Part shown: one piece after another, positions 26,414-34,967 of the stretch
Layout of the letters: every line of letters starts with the position of its first letter
How positions within the stretch are numbered: the stretch's first letter is position 1
Assembly (NCBI RefSeq): GCF_018860545.1
Contig: NZ_JAHKPN010000018.1
Coordinates: 1 to 64,000, forward strand
DNA: 64,000 nt
Direction: 5' to 3'
Source of the DNA: Winogradskyella psychrotolerans
Lineage (GTDB): Bacteria > Bacteroidota > Bacteroidia > Flavobacteriales > Flavobacteriaceae
Position numbers and translations under genes: made by a program
The notes under the pieces: model-generated
Told to the model about the DNA's origin: nothing
The model's database searches: none
What the model saw: only the letters and a program-made list of their open reading frames with translations

Positions 26414-29293
26414 TCATTTGTTTATGGAATCAGACTTTACACTTTTAATGTCGTGTTGCATTTTATTAATCGCATTTGCAGATGCACCACTACGAATGGA
26501 GTCTTTTTGTGTGGATAATCGGTTTAATTCGTCTTGAGAATAGCTATTTTCAATTGTATCTTCAGTGGAGAGGTCTGATGATTTTTTACCCAATTTTATA
26601 TCAAAGTCGTCACTATTCCCTTCTATAACTACAGGAATTCCTATAAGGCCTAGCGGAGGCAATCCTATTCTCATTTTTAGGCTGAGGTCTCCATCTAATG
26701 TGGTTTGTCCTTCTAGTTTTAATCTAAACGGACTAACTTTAAATTTAAACTGTTCTAATTCTAAAACATTATTGTCTATTGTAGAGTTAATTGTAATTTC
26801 CGATATTTTAGGATCATTTAAAGCATCGAATCCAGATTTTTCAGAGACTTTCCCCATAAGTTTGTACCCATCGAATTTTACATCGTGTACTTTTAAAGTG
26901 CCTTTTCCTTTTAAAGCAGGTAGTACGGGTAACATTTGGTTGTCTAAAGTACCTGTTAAGTTGTAGTCTATAGATACTATGCCAGAGGCTTGCGCAGCAG
27001 CAGGAGCGAGTTCTTTGAATAATTCAACACTATTATACCCTTTTTCTATATTGAAATTTTGTGCTTTAATCTCCATAGAAAATAAGGCGTCTTCTGTAGA
27101 TGTAGGTTGGTAAAAACCACTTAATTGTGATGTACCATCTACCATGTTTAAGGTACTGTTTTTAAGAAAAAGCCCTTGTTCTTTCAGTCCTAACTGTCCA
27201 GAAAACTCAGTGATATGCAAACTGTTATACATAAGACTGTCTATTTTAATCTGAAGGGCTAAATCGATATCTTTAGGGATAGGCATAACCCCAACGACCG
27301 TATTTTCAATCGTGTTAATTTCTGAAATACTATCTGACGTTTGTACGAGTTGTTCTTCCTTTGGAAAAAATTCAGTAATATCTATTTTAGGCGATTTAAG
27401 ATTGATATTTCCTCGTAAAATACCATTAGAAAACAATGCATAATCCAAATAGTCTTGAAAATAACCGTCTATGGCTACATCGGAAGATTGATGTTGCACT
27501 TTAAGATTTGAAATGGCCATTTTTTCATTCAAAAATAGAAATTGACCTTCTTTTATCAATACAGGATGTTGTAGCATTTTTGAAGTAAATCCAATATTTG
27601 TAAGCTCTAATGTCCCTGTGTTTTTAGTGTCGCTCTGAGGATTATTAAGTTGGCCTTTTAAATTTAGGTCGGCTTTTAGTTGTCCATCAGTAATTACTAA
27701 AGGTAATTCTACCACTTGATTAAGCGTGGTGAAATCGATAGCTCCTTTGGCTTCAATGCGGTATTCGGGTTGGTCAAAATTCTTGAAGAAAGCAGAACTG
27801 GAAAAGGTGTTGCCAAGAAAACTAAAGTTCAGTTTGTCTATAGTTAGCGAAGACGATGCATAGGTCTCTCCATCGTTATTAGCTGTAGCACGTAACTCAA
27901 TATTTTGTATAGGTTCTGGATGTCCTGAGGTTTGCAGAGCACCATTTGATAATTCAAAATAACCTTTGGTTTTTGGTAGTTTAGAAGCCAGAGGTTGGTA
28001 AACGCCATTTAAAGAAAAATCTGCAGCTAAAACTCCATTAAATTGTAAGTCTGGTAACTGTAAGGTTTCATTTAGAATGTTGAGGTTAATATGCGATGTC
28101 ATATGCGATGTCACATCTAAAGAATCTAGTTTCCCGTGAGCATGCACATAACCATTAGTAGTTTCTTTATTTAGTGTAAAGTTTAAACTGTCTAAACTAA
28201 AGTCGACATAATCATTCTTTAAACTCCCCTTAAATTTTAAACGGAGGTCTTCAATAGCTTGGTCAGCTTTATTATGTTTAGCATAGCCATTAACAATATT
28301 GGCATCTAAATGAATAGCATTTAATTCTGAAGCTTTAGGTACAATTCCTGTATAACCTGTTAGACTAAGAGTAGCATTTAAATCACCATTTAATGTTACC
28401 GCTTTAGACCATTCAGCATATTTAGGAGGCAAGGCGGATATCACATCTTTAATCTTTCCATTTTCGGTTTTAAATAACAAATGATACGCAAAACCTTGGT
28501 CAAAAATATTCAGATTACCATTAAAACTCACGTTGAGATCATTTAAAGAAATGGTGTTTTTATCTAGCGCAATCGAAAGGTTTTCGGTATCATAAATTGT
28601 AAAGGCTTTTGCGCGTAATTGTTTCCCTTTTAAATAATCTGAATTTTCAAAAACGACATCAACACGTGATATATCTAAATTAGAACCTAGTTTTAATTGG
28701 CCATCAACGATACCACCTTTGCCATTATAATGCAATCCATGCGTTTCTACATCAATACCAAGGTCGTGGTCGCGATAGTGTACGGTTGCATTTTCAATTT
28801 TAAGTCGTCTCAAATTTAAGTTTAACCCTGTAGCACTGCTATCATTGGTAACTACAGTGGTGTCTGTTGCTTTTAAAACATCGTAGTTTTGTCTTCCAAA
28901 TTTATCTTTAATGAGATTGATATGGCAATCCGTGAGAAATGTTTCGTTAATAACCACGCGATCCGAAAAAATAAGCTTGAAGACATTAATACCAAAGCCT
29001 AATTCCTTGGCTGTAATTAAGGTGTCTTTTTCAAAGGGTTGAGAACTCGACAAATTAACCTCTTCAAAATTAAACGTTAACGATGGGAAGTGCGTAAAAA
29101 AGGAGATATTAGAAGCATTGAATTGAAGTTCTGTTTCTAAATTGTTATTGATGCCTTTTTTTATTTCATTTGAAATAGCATCATTAAAAATAGAAGGGAT
29201 CGCAAACAAACTTAGGATAATAAGTCCAATAATGGCAAAGGTCCATTTTAATAATTTTCGAAGTGGAGCTTTCTTTTTTTTAGATGTTTCCAT
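26414..29293 (-). CDS. AsmA-like (TamB/AsmA superfamily) envelope protein
   Basis: 959 residues from the ATG at 29293, just before METSKKKKAPLRKLLKWTF and a single TM (about 18-36); the frame extends 31 codons upstream. The long beta-rich periplasmic body begins with ISFFTHFPSLTFNFEEVNL, the typical AsmA N-terminus, and ends with the AsmA C-terminal region (GVSIDYNLTGTL-like, KISEITINSTIDNN, LGLIGIPVVIEGN). AsmA-like proteins span the periplasm and help lipid transport or outer-membrane biogenesis. A Ser/Asp-rich tail follows. The bacteroidotal length of about 900-1000 fits. Confidence 0.8.
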   Translation of the reverse strand: METSKKKKAPLRKLLKWTFAIIGLIILSLFAIPSIFNDAISNEIKKGINNNLETELQFNASNISFFTHFPSLTFNFEEVNLSSSQPFEKDTLITAKELGFGINVFKLIFSDRVVINETFLTDCHINLIKDKFGRQNYDVLKATDTTVVTNDSSATGLNLNLRRLKIENATVHYRDHDLGIDVETHGLHYNGKGGIVDGQLKLGSNLDISRVDVVFENSDYLKGKQLRAKAFTIYDTENLSIALDKNTISLNDLNVSFNGNLNIFDQGFAYHLLFKTENGKIKDVISALPPKYAEWSKAVTLNGDLNATLSLTGYTGIVPKASELNAIHLDANIVNGYAKHNKADQAIEDLRLKFKGSLKNDYVDFSLDSLNFTLNKETTNGYVHAHGKLDSLDVTSHMTSHINLNILNETLQLPDLQFNGVLAADFSLNGVYQPLASKLPKTKGYFELSNGALQTSGHPEPIQNIELRATANNDGETYASSSLTIDKLNFSFLGNTFSSSAFFKNFDQPEYRIEAKGAIDFTTLNQVVELPLVITDGQLKADLNLKGQLNNPQSDTKNTGTLELTNIGFTSKMLQHPVLIKEGQFLFLNEKMAISNLKVQHQSSDVAIDGYFQDYLDYALFSNGILRGNINLKSPKIDITEFFPKEEQLVQTSDSISEINTIENTVVGVMPIPKDIDLALQIKIDSLMYNSLHITEFSGQLGLKEQGLFLKNSTLNMVDGTSQLSGFYQPTSTEDALFSMEIKAQNFNIEKGYNSVELFKELAPAAAQASGIVSIDYNLTGTLDNQMLPVLPALKGKGTLKVHDVKFDGYKLMGKVSEKSGFDALNDPKISEITINSTIDNNVLELEQFKFKVSPFRLKLEGQTTLDGDLSLKMRIGLPPLGLIGIPVVIEGNSDDFDIKLGKKSSDLSTEDTIENSYSQDELNRLSTQKDSIRSGASANAINKMQHDIKSVKSDSINK

Positions 29294-29572
29294 TACTACA
29301 GATGTGGCTAAGGGTTTTATATGCTCAAAAATAGTATTATTTCCTATGTTGACTACTGTACAAGCGTTAATTATAAGTCTATACATTGTTAAAGTATTGT
29401 GAAGATTCTTACAAGGATTCGAATGGGATACGCGTTTGAAATACTTTTTAATACCATCATTATTTTAAATTTTTTTAATTGGATAGCATTTAAATTAATT
29501 AAGAATTTAGAGGTTTTATTGACGTCGTTTTTGCTATCTTTATTCTTCATATAATTGAAATAAAAAAAACAC

Positions 29573-30187
29573 ATGAAAATAATTGGGATTGGCAAAAATT
29601 ACGTCAACGACACTTCAGAAATTGCAGCTATCAAAACAGGAGCGCAAACCATATTTACAAAGCCGGATTCCACTTTGGTGACTGGCAACAAGGATATTGA
29701 ATTCCCGGCAATCACCAATCAATTGGCTTATGAGGTAGAGCTCGTGGCTAAAATAGGGAAGCGTGGTAAAGCGATTGCACTTAATGATGCGGAATCTTAC
29801 ATCTCAGAACTAGCCGTTGGTATAGATTATACAGCTAAAGATGTTTTAGCAGCAAGTAGAGAAAACAAAGGACCTTGGGCATTAGCCAAAGGGTTTGATG
29901 GTGCGTCTCCAATGTCAGAATTTAAACCTGTCTCAGAGTTTTCAGATTTAAGTGCTATCGATTTCGATCTCAAAATAAATGGAGAACAAAAACAAGTCGG
30001 GACAACCAGCCTAATGATATACAGTTTTGCTGAAATTATAGCCTATGTATCGTCATTTATGACCTTAGAAGCAGGTGATCTTATTTTTACAGGAACGCCA
30101 GCAAGTGGTACAGGTTTAGTTGTTAAAGGAGATCATTTACAAGCGGCTATTGAAGGGGAATTACTCCTTGATTTTAAGATGGTATAA
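29573..30187 (+). CDS. Fumarylacetoacetate hydrolase family protein
   Basis: A 204-residue single-domain FAH-family enzyme. It has IGIGKNYVNDTSE at the start, a metal-binding EVELVAKIGKRGKAI near 60-75, GIDYTAKDV, ARENKGPWALAKGFD, GTTSLMIYSFAEIIAYVS and the C-terminal GDLIFTGTPASGTG. The acidic ligands of the Mg site are present. The family includes acylpyruvases, oxaloacetate decarboxylases and hydratases; the exact substrate cannot be given. TATCTTTA lies in the upstream region. Confidence 0.9.
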   Translation: MKIIGIGKNYVNDTSEIAAIKTGAQTIFTKPDSTLVTGNKDIEFPAITNQLAYEVELVAKIGKRGKAIALNDAESYISELAVGIDYTAKDVLAASRENKGPWALAKGFDGASPMSEFKPVSEFSDLSAIDFDLKINGEQKQVGTTSLMIYSFAEIIAYVSSFMTLEAGDLIFTGTPASGTGLVVKGDHLQAAIEGELLLDFKMV

Positions 30188-30213
30188 AGGTGACAGAAAC
30201 ATGTTATAATATA

Positions 30214-30244
30214 CATTGATGGGAATTATTTATTTCCATCAATG
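30214..30244. terminator. Hairpin at the convergent end of the FAH and small membrane-protein genes
   Basis: CATTGATGG (30214-30222) pairs with CCATCAATG (30236-30244) around a loop that contains the stop codon of the 36-residue gene. Placed between convergent genes it could end transcription from either side, though T tracts are weak. Confidence 0.45.
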
Positions 30245-30336
30245 TTGTTATATGCACGAATGACTAAAATAGCCCAAACCACTACACATACCGATACGAA
30301 TACCGAAAACGATAACATTATTTCATTGGCCTCCAT
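30226..30336 (-). CDS. Unlisted 36-residue single-TM protein
   Basis: Read directly from the minus strand: MEANEIMLSFSVFVSVCVVV opens it and it ends RAYNNIDGNK, with one TM helix (about residues 8-28). The ATG lies inside the last codons of the 62-residue membrane-protein gene (14-base overlap), so translation is probably coupled. A GGAGG-like stretch is not evident, as is common in Bacteroidota. Function unknown; it probably forms a two-subunit membrane unit with its neighbour. Confidence 0.55.
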   Translation of the reverse strand: MEANEIMLSFSVFVSVCVVVWAILVIRAYNNIDGNK

Positions 30337-30511
30337 TGAATATTTGTTTTAGAAAGATAGCAAAAGCGAGAATTGTAGGCACCCATAATCCAATAAAGAT
30401 CGCATGGCGCTGATCTCCTCTTAAGAATAAATACATAGCGACCACTATAATTAAAGCGCAAAGCGAAATTATAAAAATGTTCAGAGGGCCTATTTTTTTT
30501 ATGAAATTCAT
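30323..30511 (-). CDS. Small two-TM membrane protein
   Basis: A 62-residue protein: basic N-terminus MNFIKKIG, helix 1 at about 9-29 (LNIFIISLCALIIVVAMYLFL), a basic RGDQRH turn, and helix 2 at about 36-57. Family not recognised. It overlaps the 36-residue gene and is likely cotranscribed with it. A flavobacterial conserved small membrane protein is the best description. Confidence 0.6.
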   Translation of the reverse strand: MNFIKKIGPLNIFIISLCALIIVVAMYLFLRGDQRHAIFIGLWVPTILAFAIFLKQIFNGGQ

Positions 30512-30588
30512 GTTGGGTTAATTCATTAATGCTTTAAATTTAAGAAAAAATTACATGAGATGCTTATAAATCATCTTTTAACGTGGTT

Positions 30589-30596
30589 TATCTTTG
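30589..30596 (+). promoter_or_regulatory. Promoter -7 element TATCTTTG
   Basis: Fits TAnnTTTG and ends 18 bases before the ATG at 30615, the same distance as for glmM and mnmE. Confidence 0.5.
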
Positions 30597-30614
30597 TAGA
30601 AAAGCTTGCAATTT

Positions 30615-31022
30615 ATGTCTAAAGAAAAAAAACCAGATCAGATTGTCTTCAATGAGGACACGCAAAATTACGACGCGTATTTAAAACCCTATGCTACCAA
30701 TGTAGGTGCTCCTGCTATACAAGTCACGGATAATTCTTCCTGGAAAACGAGAAACATTCACAAAGCCAATAAGCAAATTAAAGCCAAGTATCTAGAGCTT
30801 AAAGCTGCTTATGAAACAATGATGGAAGAACTGGAGTATAATAATCTAGTTTACAATGCACGTTACACCTTTGAGCCCATTATAGGAGAAACCTACCACC
30901 TGTATCGCGATAAAAATGAGCAACCATTCTTGTCTATTATTGCACCTTCAGATTGTAATTTCGATTATATAGGGAGCTTTTTGGTTAATAGCGAGTTGAT
31001 TTGGAAGCGGGTTGAAGATTGA
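30615..31022 (+). CDS. DUF2452 family protein
   Basis: 135 residues from the ATG at 30615; a TTG three codons upstream is a less likely start given the promoter spacing. The motifs KPDQIVFNEDTQNYDAYLKP and YATNVGAPAI near the start and a C-terminal YHLYRDKNEQPFLSIIAP match DUF2452, a cytoplasmic family of unknown function in Bacteroidota and some Proteobacteria. Monocistronic, with a terminator 50 bases downstream. Confidence 0.8.
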   Translation: MSKEKKPDQIVFNEDTQNYDAYLKPYATNVGAPAIQVTDNSSWKTRNIHKANKQIKAKYLELKAAYETMMEELEYNNLVYNARYTFEPIIGETYHLYRDKNEQPFLSIIAPSDCNFDYIGSFLVNSELIWKRVED

Positions 31023-31073
31023 CGCAAGATGAATAGAAAATGAATGGCGTGGTTATATGGTTTTCCAAAATTC

Positions 31074-31104
31074 AAAAAAACCATTTCAACAAAAGTGGTT
31101 TTTT
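31074..31104 (+). terminator. Rho-independent terminator after the DUF2452 gene
   Basis: AAAAAACCATTT pairs, with one bulge, with AAAGTGGTTTTTT. The stem ends in the T tract expected for the plus strand. Confidence 0.6.
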
Positions 31105-31155
31105 AGTCGAAAGCCCTTATCTTTAGAATTATTAAATCAATAAACAATCTATCTT

Positions 31156-31914
31156 ATGGATATTAAACTAGCCGTGTTAATAGACGGTGATAACATCCCA
31201 TCAGCTCATGTAAAAGAAATGATGGAGGAAATTGCCAAATACGGTAATCCAACAATAAAACGAATCTATGGTGATTGGACGAAACCGCACCTGTCTAAGT
31301 GGAAAAACGTACTCTTAGAAAATGCCATTACTCCAATACAACAATATGGCTATACCACAGGAAAGAATGCTACGGATTCTGCTATGATTATCGATGCTAT
31401 GGATATATTATATTCCGAAAAAGTTGATGGATTTTGTTTGGTATCAAGTGATAGTGATTTTACCCGTTTAGCAACACGTCTGCGTGAAGCCGGAATGAAA
31501 GTCTATGGCATTGGGGAAAAGAAAACTCCAAATCCATTTATTGTTGCATGCGATAAATTTATATACATAGAGATCCTTAAAAATGCTACGGAAGAAAGTC
31601 CTCTGGAATCGGAGACAAAAACAACAACTAAAAACAACTACGACAGTATTACGGCAAAAGAAATTAAATTTATTGCCACTACGATAGATGATGTTGCAGA
31701 TGATGACGGTTGGGCATTTTTAGGAGATGTTGGAAGTTTATTACAAAAAAAGCAACCTAATTTCGATTCTCGTAATTATGGATTTCAAAAACTAACACCA
31801 TTAATTAATTCGATTTCAGCATTCGAAATAGAACGACGCGACGATTCTAGAGGACGCTCAAAACTTATTTATGTTAAGTTAAAAGAAGATAAGCCTAAGC
31901 GTAAAAAGAGATAA
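31156..31914 (+). CDS. NYN-domain (LabA-like) protein with OST-HTH/LOTUS domain
   Basis: A 252-residue protein. Residues 1-150 are a PIN-like NYN ribonuclease domain with the acidic residues in LAVLIDGDNIPSAH, KNATDSAMIIDAMDIL and LVSSDSDFTRLATRLREAG. Residues about 165-245 form an OST-HTH/LOTUS module (DDGWAFLGDVGSLLQKKQPNFDS) that binds RNA or structured nucleic acid, and a basic KPKRKKR tail follows. Predicted RNA-processing or RNA-surveillance enzyme. The NYN plus LOTUS combination is common in bacteria. Confidence 0.88.
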   Translation: MDIKLAVLIDGDNIPSAHVKEMMEEIAKYGNPTIKRIYGDWTKPHLSKWKNVLLENAITPIQQYGYTTGKNATDSAMIIDAMDILYSEKVDGFCLVSSDSDFTRLATRLREAGMKVYGIGEKKTPNPFIVACDKFIYIEILKNATEESPLESETKTTTKNNYDSITAKEIKFIATTIDDVADDDGWAFLGDVGSLLQKKQPNFDSRNYGFQKLTPLINSISAFEIERRDDSRGRSKLIYVKLKEDKPKRKKR

Positions 31915-32060
31915 GGTTGTGATTTTTACATGGTAAGTAAAAGAAGTTAGCGTCAATGTTATAATAGGCGCTAATAGGATATCTGTTAAATAGATAAGAA
32001 GCTAATCGTTTTAGGTTTTAATACACTAAATTGCTAGTTAACTTTAAAAATTAATAAGAT

Positions 32061-32888
32061 ATGAGAAAAATTACTTTCGCGATTACTTTATTAACTTTAG
32101 GATTGCAGGCGCAAACCTTTCCTAGTCCATACTGTGACATTCCAGAATTAGAACCTTATTTTGTTGAAGAAATTTCAACGGTGAGTTTTTCAGATGCCAC
32201 TATTGTAAATTCAGATTACAGTACTTTGGTGGATGAAACAGCTACAGTGGTAAATGTGTCTCTTGGAGAAACCTACACCATTGAAGTTGCAGGAAATACC
32301 TATGGTGACTTTGACACAAATATTGTCGCTTTTGTTGATTGGAACCAAAATGACCTTTTAGATGATGACGGTGAAATATACGAATTAGGATTACTTTCTA
32401 ATACTAATGGTAGTGATGGTGTAACTGTGTCTTTAGATATTGCGGTGCCTACAGATGCTGTTGTTGGTGAAACACGTATTAGGATTACAAAAACATATAC
32501 CGATCTTGAAGGAACTGACATCAATCCTCCCTCTCCAGCTATAATAGATCCTTGTGCAATTTCATTTAATGCATTTGAAGTATCTATTGAGTCTGGCTAC
32601 GGTCAAGCCTTAGACTTTACCTTAAACTTAGCTCCTTTGAGTGTTGATGAGTTTGAGCTTAGCGCTTTAAAGGTCTATCCCAATCCTGCTCAAAACGTTT
32701 TGAATATTGATTATAAGTCCGCTTTAACGGGTGTAAAAATGTATAATATCGTTGGACAAGAAGTATTGTCGAGAACAACAGCAGCATCTGAATTGCAATT
32801 GGATATCGCAGCGTTCACATCTGGAATATATATTGTAAAACTATTTACAGAAGAAGGTCAGCATAGCTTTAGAGTTGTTAAAGACTAG
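32061..32888 (+). CDS. T9SS-secreted GEVED-domain protein
   Basis: A 275-residue exported protein with a signal peptide (MRKITFAITLLTLGLQAQ). The middle has GEVED-type features: VNVSLGETYTIEV, IVAFVDWNQNDLLDDDGE (Ca-binding-like Asp cluster), SLDIAVPTDAVVGETRIRI. The last 80 residues are a T9SS type A sorting domain with LKVYPNPAQNVLNID and GIYIVKLFTEEGQHSFRVVK. Cell-surface or secreted; the ligand is unknown. Ends at a strong bidirectional terminator. Confidence 0.85.
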   Translation: MRKITFAITLLTLGLQAQTFPSPYCDIPELEPYFVEEISTVSFSDATIVNSDYSTLVDETATVVNVSLGETYTIEVAGNTYGDFDTNIVAFVDWNQNDLLDDDGEIYELGLLSNTNGSDGVTVSLDIAVPTDAVVGETRIRITKTYTDLEGTDINPPSPAIIDPCAISFNAFEVSIESGYGQALDFTLNLAPLSVDEFELSALKVYPNPAQNVLNIDYKSALTGVKMYNIVGQEVLSRTTAASELQLDIAAFTSGIYIVKLFTEEGQHSFRVVKD

Positions 32889-32913
32889 AAGTTGAGCTAT
32901 AGAGTCTTAAACA

Positions 32914-32949
32914 TAAAAAAACTTAGTCTGTAAAGGACTAAGTTTTTTT
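32914..32949. terminator. Bidirectional rho-independent terminator
   Basis: AAAAAAACTTAGTC (32916-32929) pairs with GACTAAGTTTTTTT (32936-32949), giving T tracts on both strands between convergent genes ending at 32888 and 32973. Confidence 0.85.
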
Positions 32950-32972
32950 ATGTCTAAAGCTTAATGGTGTTG

Positions 32973-33323
32973 TTATTTATGTACCACAAGTTCTCCTGAA
33001 TCTATCGCCTTAGTGTAATTGGCTTTAACTTTACTTAAAAACCCAAAGAATTTTGACCCATCTTTTTTCTGAAGGATTACTGTGGTCGCACCGTTAGATT
33101 CAGTTTTAATATCGTTAATCACAACAGCCTCATTATTTACAGATTTATAACCGGTGACGACACCACGTTTTATTAAAATATTTGACTTTGGAAAGTCAAT
33201 ATGATTAAAGCCTTGTTCAGATGGTGTTTTGACCGTTAAAATATCCCCAACTTTAGGGTCATTATGAGCAGAAGCTGACAACATGAATGTAAAGCATAAA
33301 AGCGTAAATAATAGTTTTTTCAT
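32973..33323 (-). CDS. Small exported protein of unknown function
   Basis: A 116-residue protein with a signal peptide (MKKLLFTLLCFTFMLSASA) and a beta-rich mature domain of about 95 residues (GDILTVKTPSEQGFNHIDFP, VILQKKDGSKFFGFLSKVK). No lipobox and no T9SS tail, so probably periplasmic. Resembles short conserved flavobacterial proteins without a named role. Single gene with its own terminator. Confidence 0.6.
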   Translation of the reverse strand: MKKLLFTLLCFTFMLSASAHNDPKVGDILTVKTPSEQGFNHIDFPKSNILIKRGVVTGYKSVNNEAVVINDIKTESNGATTVILQKKDGSKFFGFLSKVKANYTKAIDSGELVVHK

Positions 33324-33487
33324 AATTTATTGGTTTTATTTTGTGTTTATGATAAATATAAGTAGATTTTTTATGGTGATAATGCGTTTTTAATAATTCT
33401 TAACATTTGTAAATACAATTTATTTTGAACATTTATTTTTTATTATTTTAGGTGCTTAAAATCACTATTAGTAAACAAAAATAAACT

Positions 33488-34012
33488 ATGAAATTACTGG
33501 GAATAGGATCAAGAATTGAACATTCAGAATATGGAAAAGGCGTGGTGACCAACGTTACGTCTAAACACTATTGGGTTACCTTTATAGATAATGGCTTGGA
33601 AACTATAGAGATTGATTCAGAATTTGATGTTATTGAAGCCGCAGAAGACGAGGTTGATACCGTAAGTTTTTATGACGTAGAGCGAAGTTTAAAGTCAATT
33701 TTAAAACAATGGTCAGATGTATCAGAGGTGATTACCATCGCAGACAAATGGAAAGGAGGTAAACTCATTATGCAACCTGGAGATACTAATTTAAAGTCGA
33801 ATGAAATACCAATAGATACCTTCTTTCATAAGATTACAATGGTGCGTGATCGTTTACGCGTGATGGAACAAAAAATAAATTCTAGTAATCTTGAAGAACA
33901 AGAAAAGATTGATTTACAGCAATACATAACAAGAAGCTATGGCAGTTTAACCAGTTTTAATGTGTTATTCAAGTTGAAATCACAACAGTTTGTTGGGCAA
34001 CGAAGCAAATAG
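33488..34012 (+). CDS. Hypothetical protein with SH3-like N-terminal segment
   Basis: A 174-residue cytoplasmic protein. Residues 1-45 (GIGSRIEHSEYGKGVVTNVT ... YWVTFIDNGLETIE) look like an SH3/tudor-like barrel of the kind seen at helicase C-termini and in DUF3553. The rest (about 60-165) is helical with KWKGGKLIMQPGD, which introduces a conserved-looking helical domain. Probably nucleic-acid or nucleoid associated, but this is an inference from the barrel. Monocistronic. Confidence 0.55.
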   Translation: MKLLGIGSRIEHSEYGKGVVTNVTSKHYWVTFIDNGLETIEIDSEFDVIEAAEDEVDTVSFYDVERSLKSILKQWSDVSEVITIADKWKGGKLIMQPGDTNLKSNEIPIDTFFHKITMVRDRLRVMEQKINSSNLEEQEKIDLQQYITRSYGSLTSFNVLFKLKSQQFVGQRSK

Positions 34013-34097
34013 AGTTTAGTAGTTAGTGGTTTATTAAACTCAATGATGGCATTATAGCTCATCATAAAGTCATTATTAACTATGAAACTATGATAAG

Positions 34098-34829
34098 TTA
34101 TAGCTTCAGTCCTTTTATATTCGTAATCTCAATACCAAATAACAACAGCCTATGAAGCGTAGGGACCTTGGCTCCACTTTCAGTCGTCGTCCAATTGTCC
34201 CAAGTGGCTTCTAAACCACCAATAGGAATAATATCTACCCACATTTGAAAGCTTTTAGGTTGTTTAGAATCATCTAAGTGCCATAAATAGGAATCTCCAG
34301 GTGTTGTACCGCCAGAGGTATACGTTACTAAGAGTGCATCAGTGTTGTTTTCTGTTTTTATTAATCTGCGTTCTACGCCAGAATCAAAAACTTTGTACGG
34401 AGCAACAAGCCAAAATGAATCGTTGTTAAAGTAGCTTTCGGCTTTTGTAATATAGTCTTGCTTTTCAATGCCATTATACTCTTGTTCTAAAACAAAGACT
34501 TTAGAATTGTCGCGATTGTCAAAATCTAAAATTACTGTAAAGTCCTTCCAATACACTTCACAAGTATTATCAGATTTATACCATTTATAGTGGTGCCTGC
34601 CTTTAAAAGTCCATTCTAAATAATCGGTGTTTAGATAAGCTTCTTCGCCAATAGCTTCAAGCATTTCTGTTGCTAATTGATCAGCCTGAGCTCCTTGTTG
34701 TCCTGTTGGTAAATCCTCATTGTACTTTAAATACATAAAACCAAAGAGTAGGAGACTTGGTAGTGTAAAGAAGATAACGATACCTCCTATAATTTTTAAG
34801 GTCTGTTTTAGTACGGATGGTTTAGCCAC
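34098..34829 (-). CDS. Membrane-anchored hypothetical protein
   Basis: A 243-residue protein with a GTG start. One TM helix (about residues 11-31, LKIIGGIVIFFTLPSLLLFGF) is followed by an extracytoplasmic domain with WTFKGRHHYKWYKSDNTCEVYWKD and HLDDSKQPKSFQMWVDIIPIGG, as seen in flavobacterial hypothetical proteins with a lipoprotein-carrier-like beta fold. No catalytic motif recognised. A TAnnTTTG element lies at 34860-34853 on the minus strand, 23 bases upstream, which supports the GTG start. Confidence 0.6.
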   Translation of the reverse strand: MAKPSVLKQTLKIIGGIVIFFTLPSLLLFGFMYLKYNEDLPTGQQGAQADQLATEMLEAIGEEAYLNTDYLEWTFKGRHHYKWYKSDNTCEVYWKDFTVILDFDNRDNSKVFVLEQEYNGIEKQDYITKAESYFNNDSFWLVAPYKVFDSGVERRLIKTENNTDALLVTYTSGGTTPGDSYLWHLDDSKQPKSFQMWVDIIPIGGLEATWDNWTTTESGAKVPTLHRLLLFGIEITNIKGLKL

Positions 34830-34852
34830 GTATTAGGGAATTGATTGTTTTG

Positions 34853-34860
34853 CAAAGTTA
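34853..34860 (-). promoter_or_regulatory. Promoter -7 element TAACTTTG
   Basis: On the minus strand TAACTTTG fits TAnnTTTG and ends 23 bases before the GTG start at 34829. Confidence 0.4.
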
Positions 34861-34967
34861 CTATAAATAGTTGATGCATTGCGAGACAAATAACAAACTA
34901 TATACAGTTAATTCTGTAATGCTATCATGAAATGCTTTTTATCTAATTCCTCAATAAGACTAAAATA

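Noticed and set aside
29389-29595. 68-residue minus-strand frame
   Set aside because: Overlaps the promoter and start of the FAH gene on the other strand and has no protein-like features.
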